From positions 3,725,502 through 3,789,501 of the forward strand of contig NC_087393.1 in the NCBI RefSeq assembly GCF_963675165.1: 64,000 bases of DNA. The letters run 5' to 3'. Source of the DNA: Halichondria panicea (taxonomy: Eukaryota > Porifera > Demospongiae > Suberitida > Halichondriidae). Shown piece by piece: positions 33,901 through 45,109 of the stretch; position 1 is the stretch's first letter, and the number at the start of each line of letters is the position of its first letter. Both the position numbers and the translations under genes were made by a program. The notes beneath the pieces are model-generated. The model had not been told where the DNA came from. It ran no database searches and saw only the letters and a program-made list of their open reading frames with translations.

Positions 33901-36013
33901 GGCTAAGGGTAGCTATTAGAATACTATCAGATGGGCTAGAAACCTTCAATCGAACTTTCTATCTACTTCCTTCAATCCACTTCCATTTGTTGTGACGTCA
34001 TTGTTTTACTGAGTATACACGTTGTTATCCTGATTAGCTGGTATCTGGCTAATGGTTAGCGCATGCGCAAGCAGTCGATACCAGGCCCACTTATCGAGGA
34101 AGTGCGGCCTGGGATCGAGGCTAAGTGCCGCTTAGCGATAGAACGTAAAATAATAGTAGTTGTTCCACGAGATTATAACAGACAAAAATTAATCTATATC
34201 AGTGAGCAGTTCTACTATGTATACACCATGACCTGTTTGTTTTGATAGGTCAAGTGGCACTTAGCAACAAGCTATTGACAATGTGTTGTTTGCAACATAA
34301 ATGAGAAAATGTGCATATAATTATAATAGAGACCAGAGATACACTCACTGTTGCTGAGGCTGACGCTAATTTGGTTCCTGTGGAGTTAAAAGTGAGGGCA
34401 GCAAGAGGCGAGTCGTGGGCTGGAATCACAGCCACAGCCTTCAGGTTCACAGCATCAAACACCTGGATCTCACCATTCTACAGGATCACAGACACGTACA
34501 GTACACAATCATCATTGGGACAACCGTTACTTTAGTGAACACATCAACAGAATCAATGCACGCAAATGTTATACGTACTCAGGAGTACATGAACTCCTGA
34601 CGTACAACATGTGTACCAATATGAACAGATTTATTTACAGATAAGATATTAGATAAACGCATGTGTAGCAGAAACTTGCAAGGACTATCGCTATGGCCTT
34701 TGTTAAGGAACACACAGTGACACATGCAGAATTATTGTATCACATTTCTTTCTACTGTGGTTTGCTGGCATGAGCTAACTCACCTGACTGCTTCCAGGAT
34801 ACGCTATAAATCCGTTCTCGTTGTCAGCAGACAGTGCACACAATCCTACATGTACGTATGAGACGCAAAAAATATCACGGTGGAACCTCCAATATATGAG
34901 CAAAGTATAAATACCTCTCTACAGAAGAACAGTGTTTGTCTTACTTTCCTACGAACACAACGTTACCATTGTAGTGTATAAAATATCGGACCAAAGGACA
35001 AGCTCTCTACAAAGGACAAAACATTAATTTATGGCCCCCAAACAGCACACTTCACTCAGTGAGTTCGCGAAGAACATTGTTCCCATTCAACAGACAGCTG
35101 CTGCACTGACCTGATGCATTCTTGGGAGTGTCTCTAATGGTGTGCATGACCTGGTGTGGTATTGAGGGTGTGGTGAGCAATGAAAGCTAATGATTGATAT
35201 CCCACTCACTTTCATATCTCTGATGTTGTGTATGTACAGATTTTGACGAAGGACCACCACCAACCTCTGTGTGCGTGTGTGTACGTGAAAAACTCATATG
35301 AGGAATTGGCTCTTTGCAGTTTTTTAGACAGTGAGTTTTCTAACCTGTCTGCTCAGCTTCACCGAGAGAATCGTATCCGGGTAACTGTATGTGCATATCT
35401 CTGAGTTTTTCTGCAGAGAACAGACAGTGTGTATATACATGTAATATGTCCCACTAGCGGGGCATACCTTAAAGTGACAGACTCTTAGTTTCCTGGGGTT
35501 ACTGAGCTCCACCATGGCAACAAGACTGCTTGAGAATAACCTCTCAATTATACACACTTCATGGCCTCCATCTGAGGAAGAAAGGACACATCACATCAGC
35601 TTCATAGGTAGAGAGGAAACAAGCATACTAAATATATCAGAGGAACAACTTTCATGCACATGTATACAATGGCGGCTACTAGTTTTATAGATATGGATAC
35701 CAATGTTTTCCATAATGGTTCCTTATTCTTACAAGAATGTGATAGACTGAAAAGATTACCTTTCTCAAAGCTGGGCTCAATATGCTCTGTTGAGGTTAGG
35801 GGGTACAGTTTATAACCAGTCCTGACACCCACAGAAATAGATCTGTTTGGATAGTGGGCGTGGTCAATAGTACACACCTTTTATACAAACTGTACACGCA
35901 GTAGCATTCAGCATTCAGGTAGTAATGAATGCATGCACGTACGTTACATCTTGGTTGAAGTTGATGTAGAGAAGTTCGGAAGATAACTCTCCAGCCTCTT
36001 GCGACAGATTCAT
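30967..36013 (-). CDS. WIPI / Atg18 family autophagy protein, WIPI2-like
   Basis: These seven-bladed propellers bind PI3P on forming autophagosomes and recruit the conjugation machinery. The start is ATG at 36011-36013 ([20 protein letters not shown]). Then follow [90 protein letters not shown] and [20 protein letters not shown]. The phosphoinositide-binding FRRG motif is intact, near 33390. The tail is Ser/Pro/Gln-rich and acidic, ending [14 protein letters not shown]. The order and wording fit the WIPI1/WIPI2 branch better than WDR45. It has about ten exons, with two inverted copies of a dispersed repeat and a hAT-like MITE in its introns. Confidence 0.9.
31943..32078. repeat. Inverted repeat arm A in WIPI-like gene
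   Basis: About 135 bp (TAGCCTCGATCCTAGGCCGC to AACAATGACGTTACAACA) matches the reverse complement of 33993-34125 with scattered differences. The two arms flank coding exons near 33.0-33.4 kb. Confidence 0.75.
32252..32639. mobile_element. hAT-like MITE in a WIPI-like intron
   Basis: It begins CGGTGGCAGATTCAGG and ends CTGGATTTGCCACTGA, with GGAACCACCCTTTTCTAA just inside the right end, as in 20619-21014. The ends are diverged and no ORF is present. Confidence 0.6.
33993..34125. repeat. Inverted repeat arm B in WIPI-like gene
   Basis: This is the partner of 31943-32078 in opposite orientation (GACGTCATTGTTTTACTGAG to GGGATCGAGGCTA). It is probably a second insertion of the same unnamed repeat; it could in principle form a long hairpin in the pre-mRNA. 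Confidence 0.75.
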
Positions 36014-37369
36014 TTCACTTGGTTTTGCTGCTTATAAACTACAATATGATGACACTGTCAGCTACATCTGGTGTCCATACAGTATAGCTAGACAATTAAC
36101 AGTGTTATGCATCAAACTCACCAGCAAATCAGAGATATAGATATAAAGTGTCGAGGTATATACGTATTGTGTTGTTGTACTCTGTACCTAGTAGCTATTT
36201 TATATCTCAGGTGAATTATGGTCATAAACGTCATAAGTCATCACCTGATTAAACAAATTGCATCATAATGATGTCATGATGACTAGACAGTGTCGTACTA
36301 AAAATAGATATAACCACTATAAAGACAAGCTGCGCCGGTGTCAAATTCAGTTCTCAATCAACTCCGAAGCGCAGTCTCCCTCAAACCACTCTCTTCAATA
36401 GCAGAGATGAGGCCAAGAGAGATTGTGTTGGGCGTACCAGTGAAAGATTTCCTCCACTGACGCTTACTTCGCAACCGCTTACTTCGTTTGGGGTGCAGTT
36501 AGGTGTCATGCCTGCTGTTCCCTTTACACCCGCTTCAGAAGCCTGGCACCACAGCGGCCACGCCATCACCCTTGGGTGCTAAGTGGCAGGTGTCAGTGCC
36601 TTCTGAGGCACCCTGGCTGTATTGGTGTGGTCATTCTCTGAGTGGCTGCACTGGTGCAGTTTGGGTAGTAACCTCTTCAGCATCATAGCGGTTGTGAGGA
36701 AGTTGTCAGTGTAGTGGTGAAGTCCTCCACTTGCGTCCAGCGAAATCTCTCTTGACCCCATCTTGTGCAGGACTGTATTATTAAACCATGTCTGTGCAAA
36801 CACCTTTTGCCTCACAATAATATTATAGTATGCACTACCATAAATCCCTACTTTGGTCACATGAATGTTTATCATGTTGTCATGACGACAGCAAATGTTT
36901 GGAGCTTTGTGACCTTTTTTAAATGTATGCTAAAAAGCCACATAAGTATTATTGGTTGCACAAATAATTAGTAGCTGAGGCTAACAGAGTGCTTCGTCAC
37001 AGAGAACCAAATAATTTACTTTGTTTGACAGCAATAAAGACATAATATTGAAGTTAAAAGTGATGATGAATCCGTTACGGAGTGCACGTGATAAAACCGG
37101 ACAGTGGATGACGCGCGTTCAACCTCCTCTGTAGTGATGTCATGACAACTGTTATCGAGGCAAAATAATGGCTAAAGATTCCAATCTGCCACAATTACTA
37201 GTGTTATTTCACTCATTGTCCATCCTGATGAATCAGCACTAGTACCAACGATTCTTATCGATGCAAAACTTTTTAGAGTGTGTTTGTATGATACCGACAA
37301 TATTAGGTATCTCGTTAGCCTAAAAGCCCATGCAATTATTAAACCGTAATTTTACGATGTACATGAGTA

Positions 37370-37407
<38 letters not shown>

Positions 37408-37563
37408 CTTGAATTTGCTAAGAAAATTAATTGTTGTGCTTAGTATTAGATTTTGCTAGCACAAAAAACAGGCAAAAAAAGAAAAAAATGACAACAACAA
37501 CATAGTACATGGAAGTCATTTCAACTAACGAATGTTTCACTTGTGGGAAGCCCGATGATTGCC
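36014..37563. other. Gap between WIPI-like and eRF3 genes
   Basis: About 1.55 kb with no supported gene. On the minus strand at 36579-36875 one frame reads LHHYTDNFLTTAMMLKRL, slightly like the piggyBac transposase D-N-(F/Y)-x-T-S region. The frame is short and broken, so a transposon relic is only a possibility. A trinucleotide (ATA)n run spans about 37372-37405. The WIPI promoter should be near the left end. Confidence 0.4.
37372..37405. repeat. AAT/ATA trinucleotide repeat
   Basis: Eleven or so perfect units of a trinucleotide repeat in the gap downstream of eRF3. Confidence 0.9.
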
Positions 37564-40500
37564 CTACTCCAGAAGCCTGAGTACTTTACCAATAGCAATC
37601 GTCTTGCCTGCAACAATACAAAACCATACATAGTAAACTGTGTCAACAGCTGAGTCATCACACGTCCAAGAAATTGTTACATTAGACAATGGTGTTGTAC
37701 CAACATGGTACCACGTTGACATGGTGCTACTACATTAGGCTCTGGTGAACTATATAAGTACATAATGTATGATTCAATCATTTTAAGGGACTAAACTGCA
37801 AGATTCAACAACACCGGCCCAGTACAGTAATAAGGAAGGAAGATACATGTGCATGTAAAAATTTCATTGTTCAAGGGCTGAAAAACTTCATGCCAGCTTA
37901 GTCTACAAGTATTACAGCTACCACACTATATACATACCTTCATCTCGTAAGGTAAATCTTGCCATTTGAGGAAATTCTTTGAATGTTTCCAGACAAATAA
38001 CTCCAGCTGTCTCCAATACTGCCAGGACAACCTGGTCTTGTTTCACAAATCTTGGCCTTTGGGATGCTTTTTTCCCTGTCTTTCTGTCAATTAGAGCCTT
38101 AAGTTGCTACAATGAGAGAAATCAGTATAAACATTCTTGTTGTAAACTGTAGGTACAACAAAATTAATAGCAAAGTACGTGCATAATAGGTACAGAGATT
38201 GAGCACAGTAACTGATAAATATCACCCATTAAATCATAGATAGAGTAGTAACAGGGATTGGAAACGAGATCACGTGCGACAATGACTCCAACGTTGCCTC
38301 TTGAAACCATCCGCGTTTCGGTTCAGAGTGCAATAGGCAGTGGGCGTTAACCTGTAGCAACTAAAACCATGCTAAAACTCCTCTTCTCCAGCTTCTAAAG
38401 TTGGGCTGGGCACAACCCAGCCTATAAACCTCTTGTGGTCATCATTTGGAACCACATTAGTTGTGAATTTGTTCAAGTTTGAGTTTCAAGACGATCCTAC
38501 AACACTTTGGTGAGTTTTTATATGCTTTTTCTCCCTAGAACCAGAGTTTAAATAATCTTTAACCTAGAAAAAGTATAATAGTGTTTCCATTAGTGAGCCA
38601 CAATGGTGTTGATTGAAAAACATGTGTTGCTGATTTCAAGTATCAACTATGCTAATTGATTTATGCGTTTATTTGTACCTCTATGCAGAGGTAAAGAGGT
38701 TCTAATTTCACAATTTTTAGTTATAGGCCAAGCATAGGAATAGGTTCATCGTAATGTCTTATTTCTATGCATTCTTGTGAGAAGTTACACCTTGCTCAAT
38801 TCAGTAGGTAAACGTTGAACATGTCGACCGTTTGTGTATGCAGATATGCCTTGAAGACCCAAATTCCAACATCACCAGGCAAATGCAAGAAAGAAACAAC
38901 TTCAGAAAGATTATGGGATGCCTATATAAGTCATAAAGAACACGAGTAGACAAAGAAAAATTTGTTCGTAGTTTTTGTAAATTTTCCATATAAGCTTCAA
39001 TTCAGTTTATAATGTCATAAATATCACAATAATAATGGCCAACAGACAGTTGATATTTCCAAATGGCCAACAGGCATAATAATATATAATTCTGCCTTTA
39101 TAGAGCCTATAGTGTCTCCAAAGGAGGGTTTTGCTCAATCTGGCTGATGCTACAAGCTCTCCCCTACAGCAGGTATACAGGAACGATCGCATTTGCTGCT
39201 CATCAGTCCTGTCTTCTGTCTTCTTGCTACTCATAGCCAGCCACCCTCGGTATAGCCTCGATTCAAGCCTGGTAGCCTGGTTTCAAGGCTTGATCATATA
39301 CATGACGTCAACCGAAACACGGATGGTTTCATCCTGTTCTATTGCGTTTCCAATCCCTCTTCCTCCTCTATCTATGATTAAATAGGCCTTTTTACTCAAC
39401 TAACCACCCACCCACACTTACAATGAGATGAACCTCCTCTACCACTGAGTGTATGTGCATTATAGCACTGTAGCCGGCGCAGATGATGGACTTGTGCTCC
39501 AGGACTGCAATCTGGGCCTCAAACTTGTTGCCAACATGACACGGGGAGGAGGGGTCACACAGGACGAAACCGGGAGAGATGTCCTAGTGGTAGTACAAGA
39601 ACAAACGTTGTGCATGAAAAGCCGTGATCGTCTAGAGGTTAGGACATTACGTTGTAGCCGTAATAACCCAGGTCACGTCTTTTTTTTACAACAACAAAGC
39701 TACAAGAATATTCAGCAGAACAGATCTTAGACAAGAAGTGATGTGTATACTCACCTCTTCCTCGATTCCTTTTAACCGCAGTTTAATGTTGTCCCCAGAG
39801 TAAGCAGTTGGTACCTCCTCCTCTACTCTTAACACACTTAGCACTTCCACAGACACCTGTACACCAGCATACACTCATAACACAATTCACCACAATGGAC
39901 AAGTGTATACACAATAGCACAACACAAACAAAGCTGAAAATTACATACACACTGTGATGCACACTCCACTTACTCTATTTGGCATGAGCAGTAGGATAGA
40001 CCCCTTGGCCACGCCCCCCGACTCCACCTTCCCCATCACCACTGTGCCCATGTCCTGTACAGGTAGAGCATTGGGTTATGAGCACTGTAATCACATGAGC
40101 ATGCTCAATACACAAAATACACATGCACTTATAAGCCAACCAAATATACAAGTACATTTTTGATCCCCAGTCTATACATCTGTATACCGATAAGGCTTTT
40201 TGTGCATGCAATCTCTACACCACATTATCCGACATTGATACTTAATTCCTACCTTGTACTTGTCTGCTATGGGCATTCTAAACGGTCCCGTATCTTCCCT
40301 TGAGATAAGCGGCAGGTCGTTAAGGTAAGTGATGAACGGAGGACCGCTGCATACAAAGAATGACAAAATGTTAAGTAGAAAAAACAATTGGTACACAGTA
40401 TCCCTGAAGAGAACCGTTTCTATTTCAGTGTTACCAGCTCACCTGTACCAAGGGCATGTCTCATCAGAGATGGGGTCCTTGAGATTTGCACCGGTTAAAC

Positions 40501-43500
40501 CCGACACAGGAAGGTAGTAGATATCTGGTGCAGAGAAAATTAAGGACATTTATGTACTGTACTGTGCATTGGCAATACACACCCTAACACTAACAATTTT
40601 CTGAGATCGACTCACCAGTTTTTGGGAAGCCAACCTTCTTGAGGAAAGGCGTCAGTTTGTTCTTACACTCTTCATACCTGGAATGGAAGGTTATTAATGT
40701 ACAAGCTAGTCTGAGGGCCAGACCTAATAGCTCGGGGACAAATCAAGTAGAGCTAGGATTAGGTCTGGAGACTCTTGCAGCATTTCCGTGTGCTCTAGCG
40801 GAATGTGGACAGAGCCAATGAAATGCATATCCTATGTCATGTGATTTTTAACCCAATGAAATACAAATAATTATTGCATCTGTGGAATTTGGATACAGGT
40901 AATGAAATGAGAGTATTGCTACATCTACTCCTTCTTTATAACCTCCAATATCACAGTCTCCGCCCTATTGACAATCCAAGAGCACATGGAAGTGCTGCAA
41001 GAGTCTCCAGACCTTTTCTCTTCCCCCTCCCCCCTCTGAGAAAAGGTCTGGCCCTCAAACTATGTTACAAGCTAGCACAAGTCATTATTATGAGTACAAG
41101 GAACACATCAACATGTATAAGAGAGGAGAACTTAAGTATGGTCTACAGTACTTTGCTTTTGTATATGTAACACTTACTTCACACTGGCATAACACATAGA
41201 ACACTCATTATAATAATGGATGACATGCCACACCCACCTTTCCTCTGACCACTCGACTGTGGGGTCGTCCATCTTGTTAATGAGTACCACGAGATGTTTC
41301 ACACCAGCTGTCTTCGCTAACATGGCATGCTCTCTACAGAAATAGAGGGCATTGCATTAAATAAGCCAAACAGCAGAAAAATGTAATGTTTCAATCCCTA
41401 AAGAGACTGGAATTGACAGATAATTCAGTATAGATGCACCCACATGAATGTACAATGTACACGAGATTTGTACTAGCTACATGCACTGTTCCAGTAGTTT
41501 ACAGCCTGTTTGCAGGGAGGGTGCCACAAGCAGGTGAAAAGCTACCGAAAAGTTTCTCTGCCCCTCTTCCAAAACTCAGAGTCACAACCACACGCAATAA
41601 TAGTACATGAATGTGATCGACAGTGAGCATAACATGAGGGGACACACCCACAATAATTATTATCAATACCGTATAGCGGGGAATTTTCAGGAAGGGGGGT
41701 CAAACATTTGTAGTTGTAATTTTAGAGTATATATTTTGTGGTTGCTTGCACTGCAGGTAAAGGTGGTCAATGATTGCTTCATTCGTGGGTAAAATACTTG
41801 AGCTCAGAGATTCAACAACGCAACTTTGTTTGTGATTCATTGAATGTTGCGAATAAATCTAAACCTACACCATAGATACTGTACACTCCGGAGTGTACAG
41901 TATCTATGCCTACACAGACTAAAATAACTTGCTTCAACAACATAGTGACAATTTAACAACAGTGACTTTAATTGCAGCTCCCAAGCTCCAAACAATATTT
42001 ACACATTATCTCCAACCGTACCTGGTTTGACCCTTCCTTTCGAACCCTGTCTCAAACTCTCCCTTTCTTGCTGATATCACAAGTACCCCGATGTCAGCCT
42101 GGGCTGCTCCACTGATCATGTTTGGCACAAAGCCGGCGTGACCCGGAGCATCTAAGATAGTGAATCGCTTCTGTTCTGTTTCAAAAGACGCTCGGCCAAC
42201 CTCAACAGTCTTGCCCTGCACAGTGTGAGAGAGTGATAATCACCTAAAATTATGTCATTACACAATGATGCATGAATACTACACAGAAGTGGAAAACGTA
42301 TCACTCACAATTGGGGAATGCGAGTATAATTACTTGAACGATAGAGATTTACTGTATGCAAAGGCACGTTGTTTTTGTCCAAAACACTGACACCGCGCAA
42401 TTAATAGTCACAATGAACTCTTTGAACCCACTAGCTAATGTAACAGTATATTATATGTAGATGCACTGTTCCAGTAGTTTACAGCCTGTTTGTAGGGAGG
42501 GTGCCACAAGCAGGTGAAAAGCTACCAGTAAGTTTCTCTGCCCCTCTTCCAAAACTCAGAGTCACAACCACACGCAATAGTACATGAATGTGATCGACAG
42601 TGAGCATAACATGAGGGGACACCACAATCATGCTAAGCCTTGATTTATGATTCTGTATTTGCAATAAGATACAGCTACAGGGATTTTCAGAGTTCTTGCA
42701 TTTGCAATGTCTAGAGCAGAACTGTCCGCCCTGATATTTTTGCGACATTTTCAAGTGATCTACATTGAATTTGTTGCTGATCACGTGCAAGTCATGCAAT
42801 AAGACAGGTATTTTCGCTCAGAAGCAAGAACTCAGAAATTTGATACTAACCACCTCTAATTAAAATAACCACAACTTAGGTCTAGTTTTTACCACACGAA
42901 ATACGGCAATTCAGGATTGCACCACTCTGATGCTACCACAGCTACCCACCGGGCCCTATGTTGGCACCACAAGGCCTATCCACCCACGGATGCACCTCGC
43001 ACCTTGTCCCTTTCCTCTTGGTTGGTATCGAGGGCCCAGGAGAGGTACCAAGTCTCTCTGTTTTTCTCTTTGGCTTCTCGCTCGTACTTTTCCAAAGTCC
43101 TCTTGTCCACTTGTCCAGTCAGGTACCTGGATAATAAAAGCAGTGCTCACAAGGCGAACTAACCAGTACACGTACTGCATGCGTACGTTCCAGTTAAGAG
43201 AGGCACCCCAAAAATCAATAAGTTCAGAATGACCTTTTTTTGTGTGACACAGCTTTAGAGGTTAGAGGTAATTACATGAATTCTCACGTACATTAGATGA
43301 CCTCCAATGGTAGACTTGCCAGCATCAACGTGACCAATGAAGATTATGTTCACATTCTCTTTCTCATCTACAGCCCTGGGTGCCACTTGCATGGACAAAG
43401 ACTTTGCAGAGTCCACTTTAACCCCTTTGGGCTTGCTACCGTTCGTTGCTTTCGGTCTTACTTCCTCAATCGATTCATCTTTTGCTGCCTCCGATGTTCT

Positions 43501-44504
43501 TTTTTTGTCCGAGTCAGAGGTGACCTCTCCTACTGAAGTAGCTACTGCTGTGGTTTTTGGTGATTCAGATGGCGAGTCATCTTCAGCTATATCCTCCCAT
43601 GAGTCGACCGGTTTGGGTTCAGGCGGAGAAATGGTGGGTGTGGTCTGAACAATAGTGGGTTTCGTCACAGTGTGTCGAGGGGGTTCATTAAATGGTTTCT
43701 GAGGTGACTGATCAGATACACCTGCACTAGATGCTGGGGTAAGGAAACAGACCGTAATGTCATACAGGTGTATAAGGAACAATGTATGTCTACACAACAC
43801 ATGTAAAGGAACTGTTCACTTCGTTCAGCAACACATCTAGAAGACTTTATTGTGATCTCTACCAAGATACCCTTACCTGGGAACGGCTCTTGGTTAGGGT
43901 GTGAGTGTTGGGGTCCCTGCTGACTGCTTCCATGCATGGCAGCTTGATGCTGCATCATGTATCCACCTCCTGGATAGACCGGACAAAGGTCAAATCATGT
44001 ATTCAATTGCACAACACCACTGCAATACATACAAACTAATTGACACTTTAGGAAAGAATGAAAGTTTGACCCTGTGCATTCTAATACTTGGCAAGCTTGG
44101 CCTTGAGGAAATTAACGACGTTAGACAATTAACCTACAATGCAAACCTACGTGGAGGTATCATGTTAGGTTGCATGTACATTCCAGGGGGGCCTCCATAC
44201 ATTTGTGGGTGATGACCTAAGGAAAATAGAGATCATACAATTACTCAATTGAACACTGAATGTGTACGTATGAAACGTGAAAACTTTACATTTACATACT
44301 GAATTGTGAGAACGTACCACCATGTACAGGGTATCCACCGGCGTACTGAGGAGAGTAGCCAGGGGGCATGCCATGGCCGCCGGGAACGAATGTTGGAGCC
44401 TGGACATTGGGTACGAAGGAGTTGGCGTTAATGTTCATCCTTCCAAACTGTGCATTATAGTCGAATGGCATTCTGCCCGGTCCTCCAGCCTGATCATTGG
44501 ACAT
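37564..44504 (-). CDS. GSPT1: Eukaryotic peptide chain release factor GTP-binding subunit eRF3
   Basis: eRF3 is the GTPase partner of eRF1 in translation termination. ATG is at 44502-44504 and stop TAG at 37564-37566 ([14 protein letters not shown]). The N-terminus is Gly/Pro/Gln/Tyr-rich and holds two overlapping poly(A)-binding-protein motifs: [10 protein letters not shown] and [10 protein letters not shown]. An acidic Ser/Lys linker follows ([14 protein letters not shown]). The EF-Tu-like GTPase has G1 GHVDAGKST, the switch-2 motif DAPGH in [20 protein letters not shown] and the NKMD motif ([20 protein letters not shown]). Beta-barrel domains follow: [79 protein letters not shown]. It has about 15 exons. 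Introns hold a 1.14-kb inverted-repeat element, a tRNA-His relic and a pair of direct repeats. Vertebrates have GSPT1 and GSPT2; the sponge gene predates that split. Confidence 0.95.
38235..39376. mobile_element. 1.14-kb inverted-repeat element in an eRF3 intron
   Basis: It starts CATAGATAGAGTAGTAACAG and ends CTCTATCTATG, inverted. The inner parts of the ends also match in inverted orientation (GGGATTGGAAACG against CGTTTCCAATCCC; AACCATCCGCGTTTCGGTT against AACCGAAACACGGATGGTT). The 7-bp ATTAAAT flanks both sides (38228-38234 and 39377-39383). It is the same family as 7262-7795. No transposase ORF was recognised in the interior. Confidence 0.8.
39621..39678 (+). pseudogene. Truncated tRNA-His relic in an eRF3 intron
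   Basis: The acceptor 5' strand GCCGTGA, the D-arm TCGTCTAGAGGTTAGGAC and a perfect anticodon stem TTACG/CGTAA follow the tRNA-His pattern. The loop TTGTAGC gives GTA where His needs GTG. The T-arm is almost wholly missing: CCCAGG runs straight into TCACG of the acceptor 3' strand. A run of eight T follows, like a Pol III terminator. A functional tRNA is ruled out by the missing T-arm. Confidence 0.7.
41481..41647. repeat. Direct repeat A around an eRF3 exon
   Basis: About 165 bp (ATGCACTGTTCCAGTAGTTT to ATAACATGAGGGGACAC) is repeated in the same orientation at 42461-42626 with few differences. The eRF3 exon encoding the DAPGH motif (42.0-42.2 kb) lies between the two. Confidence 0.85.
41667..41860. 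mobile_element. Partial TACCGTATAG-type MITE
   Basis: It starts TACCGTATAGCGGGGAATTT, the left end of the family seen at 13445 and 53005. The interior resembles that of the 27869 element (TGCACTGCAGGTAAAGGT). A right end with the matching inverted repeat was not found. Confidence 0.6.
41871..41908. repeat. Perfect 38-bp palindrome
   Basis: CATAGATACTGTACACTC, then CG, then the exact reverse complement GAGTGTACAGTATCTATG. It lies in an eRF3 intron beside a partial MITE and may be the remnant of two abutting element ends. Confidence 0.9.
42461..42626. repeat. Direct repeat B around an eRF3 exon
   Basis: Second copy of 41481-41647, same orientation. The copies differ by single bases and small indels, for example CTACCGAAAAG against CTACCAGTAAG. 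Confidence 0.85.
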
Positions 44505-45109
44505 GGTGACTTCGAGGGACAGGAAACAGTTCACTTGGGTAGATCTATACCAAGCTTCTTGATGTATTGATGTCTATGTTAACAACTGTCCTGAGTCAGT
44601 AGATCAAAGGCAGATCAGCTAGCTAACTTCAATTAAAAGCTAGAGACGCTTCAGGAGATTGCTAGACGTACCTGCGCCATAGCAAAAGAGACGGCCACAT
44701 GTTTCGCTCGCAGTCACGTGGCTTGGTTTTGCGTCGGCGATCCTTGACATTCTTGACATCATCTTACGTAACAGATTATCTGCCAATTTAATATCGAGAG
44801 TTAAATTTAAAGCAGAGAAAACAACTCTGCAGTTTTAGCTTGAGTAAGAGACAGTGTGTGACTTCCCTCTCATCGGCCCTGAGTTTTTAGAAGTAGGTAA
44901 TCGGCAACTCCTAGATCAGAACAGACATAGATATAGAGTCTTAGAGATAGATCTAGCTATGTGCATCATTTAGAAAACTCATTGTTTATTTTGATAGACA
45001 GTCCTTTAGTGAAGGTATACTGTATGTAAGTCTGACTGATTGTAGTGCCTAGCTCTGTATGTTATAAAGTTTGAAGAAACTCTATTTATTTCTCAGGTAA
45101 GAAACCAAA
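44505..45109. promoter_or_regulatory. Shared promoter region, eRF3 / HAPSTR1
   Basis: 605 bp separate the divergent start codons. It includes both 5' UTRs. Just before the HAPSTR1 ATG, TTTCTCAG/GTAAG could act as a splice acceptor for a non-coding first exon. No clear core promoter motif was identified. Confidence 0.5.

Noticed and set aside
36579-36875. Minus-strand frame with DNFLTTAMML, suggesting a piggyBac transposase
   Set aside because: Only a few residues fit, the frame ends soon after, and no flanking TTAA ends were found. Kept only as a weak possibility in the gap description.
37372-37405. Regular spacing suggesting a CRISPR-like array
   Set aside because: It is a simple trinucleotide repeat; no repeat-spacer structure exists anywhere in the window.
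43297-43648. Plus-strand frames of 79 and 103 codons
   Set aside because: Antisense shadows of the eRF3 acidic linker and G1 exon.
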